From: Scleromatobacter sp038208735 | Lineage (GTDB): Bacteria; Pseudomonadota; Gammaproteobacteria; Burkholderiales; Burkholderiaceae_C | Direction: 5' to 3' | Assembly: GCA_038208735.1 (NCBI GenBank) | Contig: JBBQYL010000096.1 | Coordinates: 1 to 18,122, forward strand | Length of the DNA: 18,122 nt | Shown here: positions 14,588-18,122 of the stretch, in pieces | Layout: each line of letters starts with the position of its first letter | Position numbering within the stretch: the stretch's first letter is position 1 | The notes under the pieces: model-generated | Seen by the model: the letters and a program-made list of their open reading frames with translations, nothing else | Databases searched by the model: none | What the model was told of the DNA's origin: nothing | Made by a program: the position numbers and the translations under genes

Positions 14588-16054
14588 TCAGGCGGCCTTC
14601 CGAGGCACGAACGACAGCACGCCATCGTCCAGCGGGGCCTTCAGCAGCGTGGCGCGGTCGCTCGGGTAGTGGTGCGTGACGCGCCACGGGCCTGCCCGGC
14701 CCTGGCGCGGCATGCGGTCGTTGGCGCGCACCAGGTAGCCGGACGTGAGGTTGCCCATCACGGATTCCTCGGCGCGGTGGCCGTGCTCGTCGTGCGGGCA
14801 GAACGAGGACAGTCCGTGGGCGTCGAGGTGCCTGATCAGCCGTACCAGGTAGGCCGACGCGAGATCCACCTTCAGCGTCCACGACAGGCTCGTGTACCCC
14901 AGGATCCATGCGAAGTTGGGCAGTCCCTCCATCAGCACGCCCTTGTAGAGCATGTGCTCCTGCGGCGCATAGGGCCTGCCGTCCACGCTGATGGCCATGC
15001 CGCCGAACACCTGCACGTCGAGGCCGGTGGCGGTGACGAGGACGTCGGCCTCCAGCCGCGCGCCCGACTCCAGCAGCACGCTGCGGCCGTCGAAGCCGGC
15101 GATGCGGTCGGTGGCCACCGAGGCGGCGCCGCTGCGGATGGCGCCGAACAGGTCGGCGTCGGGCACGATGCACAGACGCTGGTCCCACGGCATGTAGCGC
15201 GGCGTGAAGTGCGCCATGTCGGCGCTGCCGGCCAGGTGCTTCTCCGTCTGCTTCAGCAGGAAGCGGCGCATCCGGTGGGGCCAGCGGCGGCAGGCGGCGT
15301 AGATCCAGCGCGCCAGCGTCTTGTTGCGGCCGCGACCCCAGGCGAACGCCCAGCGTCGCGGCAGGAAGCGGGCGAGCCTGTCGAGCGACGCGTCACGCGC
15401 CGGAACCGACAGGATGTAGGTGGGCGAGCGCTGCAGCATCGTCACGTGGGCGGCGGTCTTCGCGAGGGCCGGCACCAGCGTCATGGCCGTCGCGCCGCTG
15501 CCCACGATCACCACGCGCTGGCCGGCGAACTCGACGCCGGCCGGCCAGTGCTGCGGATGGATCACCTGGCCGGTGAACCTGTCCAGGCCGGGGAACTCGG
15601 GCGCGAAGCCGTTGTCGTGGTTGTAGTAGCCGGTGCCCAGCACCAGTTGCCGGCAGTGCAGCTGCGTGGACGCGCCGCTGGCCTCGTCGAGGGCCGTCAC
15701 CGTCCACTGCTGGCGCGTGGACGACCAGTCGGCCGAGAGGATCTTCAGGCCGTAGCGGATGTGGCGGTCCACGCCCGACTCGCGCACGGTGTCGTCGAGG
15801 TAGCTGCGGATCGCGTCGCCGCTGGCCAGCACCCTGGTGTCGGTCCACGGGCGGAACTCGTAGCCGTAGGTGAGCATGTCCGAGTCGGAGCGCACGCCCG
15901 GGTAGTCGAAGAGATCCCACGTGCCGCCCAGGCGCTGGCGGCGTTCGAGGATCGCGTAGGTCTTGTCGGGACACTCGGCGGCCAGGCGGCACGCCACGCC
16001 GATGCCGGACACGCCGGCGCCGACGATCAGGACGTCGAAGGAATCGATGCTCAT
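14588..16054 (-). CDS. Flavin-containing (Baeyer-Villiger type) monooxygenase, EthA-like
   Basis: A 488-residue FAD- and NADPH-dependent monooxygenase, probably cytoplasmic, that would insert oxygen next to a ketone to give an ester or lactone, or oxidise a sulfur or nitrogen atom. It begins MSIDSFDVLIVGAGVSGIGV with the FAD-binding GAGVSG at 12-17. DYPGVRSDSDM (50-60) contains the Arg of the active site. FTGQVIHPQHWP (160-171) matches the Baeyer-Villiger fingerprint FxGxxxHxxxWP, and GSGATA (185-190) is the NADPH-binding loop. Length and motifs fit the EthA branch. It starts three bases after the aldehyde dehydrogenase stop, so the two are co-transcribed. No esterase, the usual next enzyme, is nearby. 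Substrate unknown. Confidence 0.9.
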   Translation of the reverse strand: MSIDSFDVLIVGAGVSGIGVACRLAAECPDKTYAILERRQRLGGTWDLFDYPGVRSDSDMLTYGYEFRPWTDTRVLASGDAIRSYLDDTVRESGVDRHIRYGLKILSADWSSTRQQWTVTALDEASGASTQLHCRQLVLGTGYYNHDNGFAPEFPGLDRFTGQVIHPQHWPAGVEFAGQRVVIVGSGATAMTLVPALAKTAAHVTMLQRSPTYILSVPARDASLDRLARFLPRRWAFAWGRGRNKTLARWIYAACRRWPHRMRRFLLKQTEKHLAGSADMAHFTPRYMPWDQRLCIVPDADLFGAIRSGAASVATDRIAGFDGRSVLLESGARLEADVLVTATGLDVQVFGGMAISVDGRPYAPQEHMLYKGVLMEGLPNFAWILGYTSLSWTLKVDLASAYLVRLIRHLDAHGLSSFCPHDEHGHRAEESVMGNLTSGYLVRANDRMPRQGRAGPWRVTHHYPSDRATLLKAPLDDGVLSFVPRKAA

Positions 16055-16057
16055 GCG

Positions 16058-17491
16058 TCAGCCGCCCGCGCCCATGAGGGCCTTGGTCTCGAGGAATTCG
16101 TCGATGCCCGCGGCGCCCCACTCGCGCCCGTTGCCTGAGCGCTTGTAGCCGCCGAACGGCGCGGCCAGGTCGATGCCCGCGCCGTTGAGGTGGACCATGC
16201 CCGTGCGCAGGCGCTTCGCGATGGTGGCCGCGCGCGCGACGCTACCGCCCCACACATAGCCCGACAGGCCGTAGTCGGAGTCGTTGGCGATCGCCACGGC
16301 CTCGTCCTCGTCGACGTACGGAATCATCACCAGCACCGGCCCGAAGATCTCCTCGCGCGCGATGGTCATCCGGTTGGTCACGCCGCTGAACACGGTGGGC
16401 CGGGCGAACCAGCCGCGCTCCAGGCCGGCGGGACGTCCCGGTCCGCCGGCCACGACGGTGGCGCCCTCCTCGATGCCTTGCGCGATCAGCGCCTGCACAC
16501 GCTCGTACTGGCGCTGGTTGGCGATGGGGCCGGTGGTGGTGGCCGCATTCGCGGGGTCGCCCACCACGAGGCGTTCGACGGTGGCCGCCGCGATGCGCTC
16601 CGCCTCGGCGAGCCTGGCCGCGGGCACCAGCATGCGCGACGGCGCGTTGCAGCTCTGCCCCGTGTTGAACATCATGTTGGTGACGCCGGCGGCCACGGCC
16701 TCCTCCAGCGGTGCGTCGGCCAGGATGATGTTGGCCGACTTGCCGCCCAGCTCGAGCGAGACCACCTTGACGGTGTCGGCCGCGTGCCGCGCCACCGAAC
16801 TGCCGGCGCGCGTGGAGCCGGTGAGCGACACCATGTCCACGTGGGGATGCGACGACAGCAGCGGCCCGATGCGCGCGCCGTCGCCATGGATCAGGTTGAA
16901 CACGCCGGCCGGCACGCCCGCCTCGTGCAGGATCTCGGCGAGGATCTGCGCCGAGAACGGCGCGAACTCGCTCGGCTTGAGCACCATGGTGCAACCGGCC
17001 AGCAGCGCGGGCGCCACCTTGCACAGCACCTGGTTCATCGGCCAGTTCCACGGCGTGATCAGCGCGCACACACCCACGGCCTCCTTGACGATGTGGGTGT
17101 TGCCCTGGCGCTTCTCGAACGGGTAGTCGGCGGCCAGCGCCAGCGTGGTCTGCAGCTGCCACAGACCCAGCGGCGCCTGCGCGGCCCGAGCGAGCCGCGC
17201 CAGTGGCGCGCCCATCTCCTCGCTGATGGCCGCGGCGATCTCGTCGAGGCGGCGCTCGTAGATGCCGGCCACGCGTCCCAGCAGCTCGGTGCGCGCGGCC
17301 AACGGCGTGGTCGACCACGCGTCGAACGCGCGCCGCGCGGCGGCGACGGCGCGCTCGACGTCGGCCTCGTCGCCCAGGCGGATGACGCCGGCCACGGCCT
17401 CGGTGGCCGGGTTGATCACGTCGAAGGGCTCGCCGCCGTTGACGGGCGGCACCCACTGGCGGTCGATGTAGAACAGGGAATGGTCGCGCAT
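16058..17491 (-). CDS. NAD(P)-dependent aldehyde dehydrogenase
   Basis: A 477-residue cytoplasmic enzyme of the aldehyde dehydrogenase superfamily that oxidises an aldehyde to its acid. All key residues are visible: Asn149 in TPWNWPMNQ, Lys172 in VLKPSE (cofactor), Glu247 in LELGGKSANII (general base) and nucleophile Cys281 in NTGQSCNAPSR. EEIFGPVL and PFGGYKRSGNGRE occur near the C terminus. The ATG at 17491 has GAGGA eight bases upstream. It lies 27 bases after the UMF1-like gene and three before the monooxygenase. That pairing suggests it acts on an aldehyde derived from the monooxygenase product or from the same substrate. Aldehyde specificity cannot be deduced from sequence. Confidence 0.93.
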   Translation of the reverse strand: MRDHSLFYIDRQWVPPVNGGEPFDVINPATEAVAGVIRLGDEADVERAVAAARRAFDAWSTTPLAARTELLGRVAGIYERRLDEIAAAISEEMGAPLARLARAAQAPLGLWQLQTTLALAADYPFEKRQGNTHIVKEAVGVCALITPWNWPMNQVLCKVAPALLAGCTMVLKPSEFAPFSAQILAEILHEAGVPAGVFNLIHGDGARIGPLLSSHPHVDMVSLTGSTRAGSSVARHAADTVKVVSLELGGKSANIILADAPLEEAVAAGVTNMMFNTGQSCNAPSRMLVPAARLAEAERIAAATVERLVVGDPANAATTTGPIANQRQYERVQALIAQGIEEGATVVAGGPGRPAGLERGWFARPTVFSGVTNRMTIAREEIFGPVLVMIPYVDEDEAVAIANDSDYGLSGYVWGGSVARAATIAKRLRTGMVHLNGAGIDLAAPFGGYKRSGNGREWGAAGIDEFLETKALMGAGG

Positions 17492-17518
17492 GGCGAATGT
17501 CCTCGGGAGAAGAGAAGG

Positions 17519-18122
17519 TCAGGCGCGCTTGTCGCGCACCAGGCTCAAGGGGATGAAGCCGAGGGCCATGAGGATGGCGATGGCCACGTTGCCGGCCTGC
17601 TGGCTGTGGAAGGTGCTCACCGCGGTCTGCACGGCCAGCGGGCCCAGCCACACCGTGGCGGTGCCAGACAGCGCGAACAGGCCGAAGAACGCGCCGGACT
17701 GGCCCGGCGGGATGAGCCGCGTCAGCAGCGTGCGGCTCGACGCGAAGATGGCGGTATTGAACACGGCCACGACGCCGCCGATGGCCAGGAACACGAGCTC
17801 GGGCGACCTGGTGAACACCGGCCCGTTCCACAGCGGCGCGGCGTCGGCCGCCACGCTGAACACGAAGCGCATGCCCGTGGGCGACACGCCCAGCAACGCG
17901 ACGATGCCCACGATGGTGCCGATGATCTCCCCCTGCAGCGCGCGCTTGGGGCCCAGCCGCGCGTCGAGCGCCGACGACAGCAGGCCGCCCAGCGCCGCGC
18001 AGGTGCTCATGAGGATGCCGAAGGCCGTCATCTCGAGCACGCCCCAGTGCATCACGCCCGCGGCGTAGATGCCTCAGAACAGGATCAGCGCGATCTGCGC
18101 GTCGGAGAACCGCATGCGCGAC
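17519..18122 (-). pseudogene. UMF1/Atg22-like MFS transporter, 3' part, with in-frame TGA; runs off right edge
   Basis: The C-terminal part of an MFS permease of the UMF1 (Atg22-like) group. Read from the right edge, the frame gives SRMRFSDAQIALILF, then a TGA stop (18074-18076), then GIYAAGVMHWGVLEMTAFGI and about 160 further residues to a normal stop at 17519. The family motif here is FGGIYAAG, so the TGA replaces a glycine codon. TGA to GGA is a single change. Coding bias and helices (about 5-25, 39-58, 88-110, 117-136, 152-170 counted from the GTG at 18055) continue intact after the stop, so the break is recent, a sequencing error, or the downstream part is reinitiated. It is first of the visible MFS-aldehyde dehydrogenase-monooxygenase series. 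The substrate is unknown. Confidence 0.65.

Noticed and set aside
1..18122. CRISPR arrays, tRNA/rRNA genes, insertion sequences, phage or toxin-antitoxin modules
   Set aside because: Looked for on both strands; no regular repeat-spacer pattern, transposase, integrase or RNA-gene signature was seen.

Overview
The window is GC-rich throughout. Gene families and codon use (third positions almost all G or C) point to a betaproteobacterium, most likely Burkholderiales of a Roseateles/Mitsuaria, Variovorax or Massilia type. This taxonomic guess rests on gene content only. No rRNA, tRNA, CRISPR array, insertion sequence or phage gene is visible, and no gene-free stretch exceeds about 250 bases.

Region 1 (1-7257) is a malonate-use locus. 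On the minus strand, a TRAP transporter (dctP-dctQ-dctM) runs directly into the biotin-independent malonate decarboxylase genes mdcA-mdcC-mdcD-mdcE. Junctions range from 4-base overlaps to an 8-base gap, so this reads as one operon. It continues past the left edge, where mdcB/mdcG/mdcH-type genes would be expected. A divergent FadR-class GntR regulator (6574-7257) is the likely local repressor, similar in role to MdcY. The 169-base divergent gap holds an inverted pair of 11-base motifs that could be its operator.

Region 2 (7326-8591) holds one plus-strand major facilitator (MFS) transporter of unknown substrate. It converges on region 3.

Region 3 (8643-13076) is the most interesting part. 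An outer-membrane TonB-dependent receptor of the Xanthomonas/Caulobacter carbohydrate type is followed 40 bases later by a secreted GH114 endo-alpha-1,4-polygalactosaminidase. Together they look like a small system for cutting and importing galactosamine-rich polymers such as fungal galactosaminogalactan or bacterial Pel. The AT-rich region before the receptor carries four palindromes built on CTTTCGAAAG plus a half-site, and a plausible promoter. Upstream lie two small unrecognised genes (73 and 57 codons) facing away from each other.

Region 4 (13079-18122, all minus strand) contains the broken 3' part of a UMF1/Atg22-like MFS gene, an aldehyde dehydrogenase, an EthA-like flavin (Baeyer-Villiger type) monooxygenase and an AAHS-family aromatic-acid-type MFS transporter. 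It looks like a small catabolic cluster for a ketone or aromatic compound; the substrate is not evident. The UMF1-like gene has an in-frame TGA where the family normally has a glycine in its FGGIYAAG motif.
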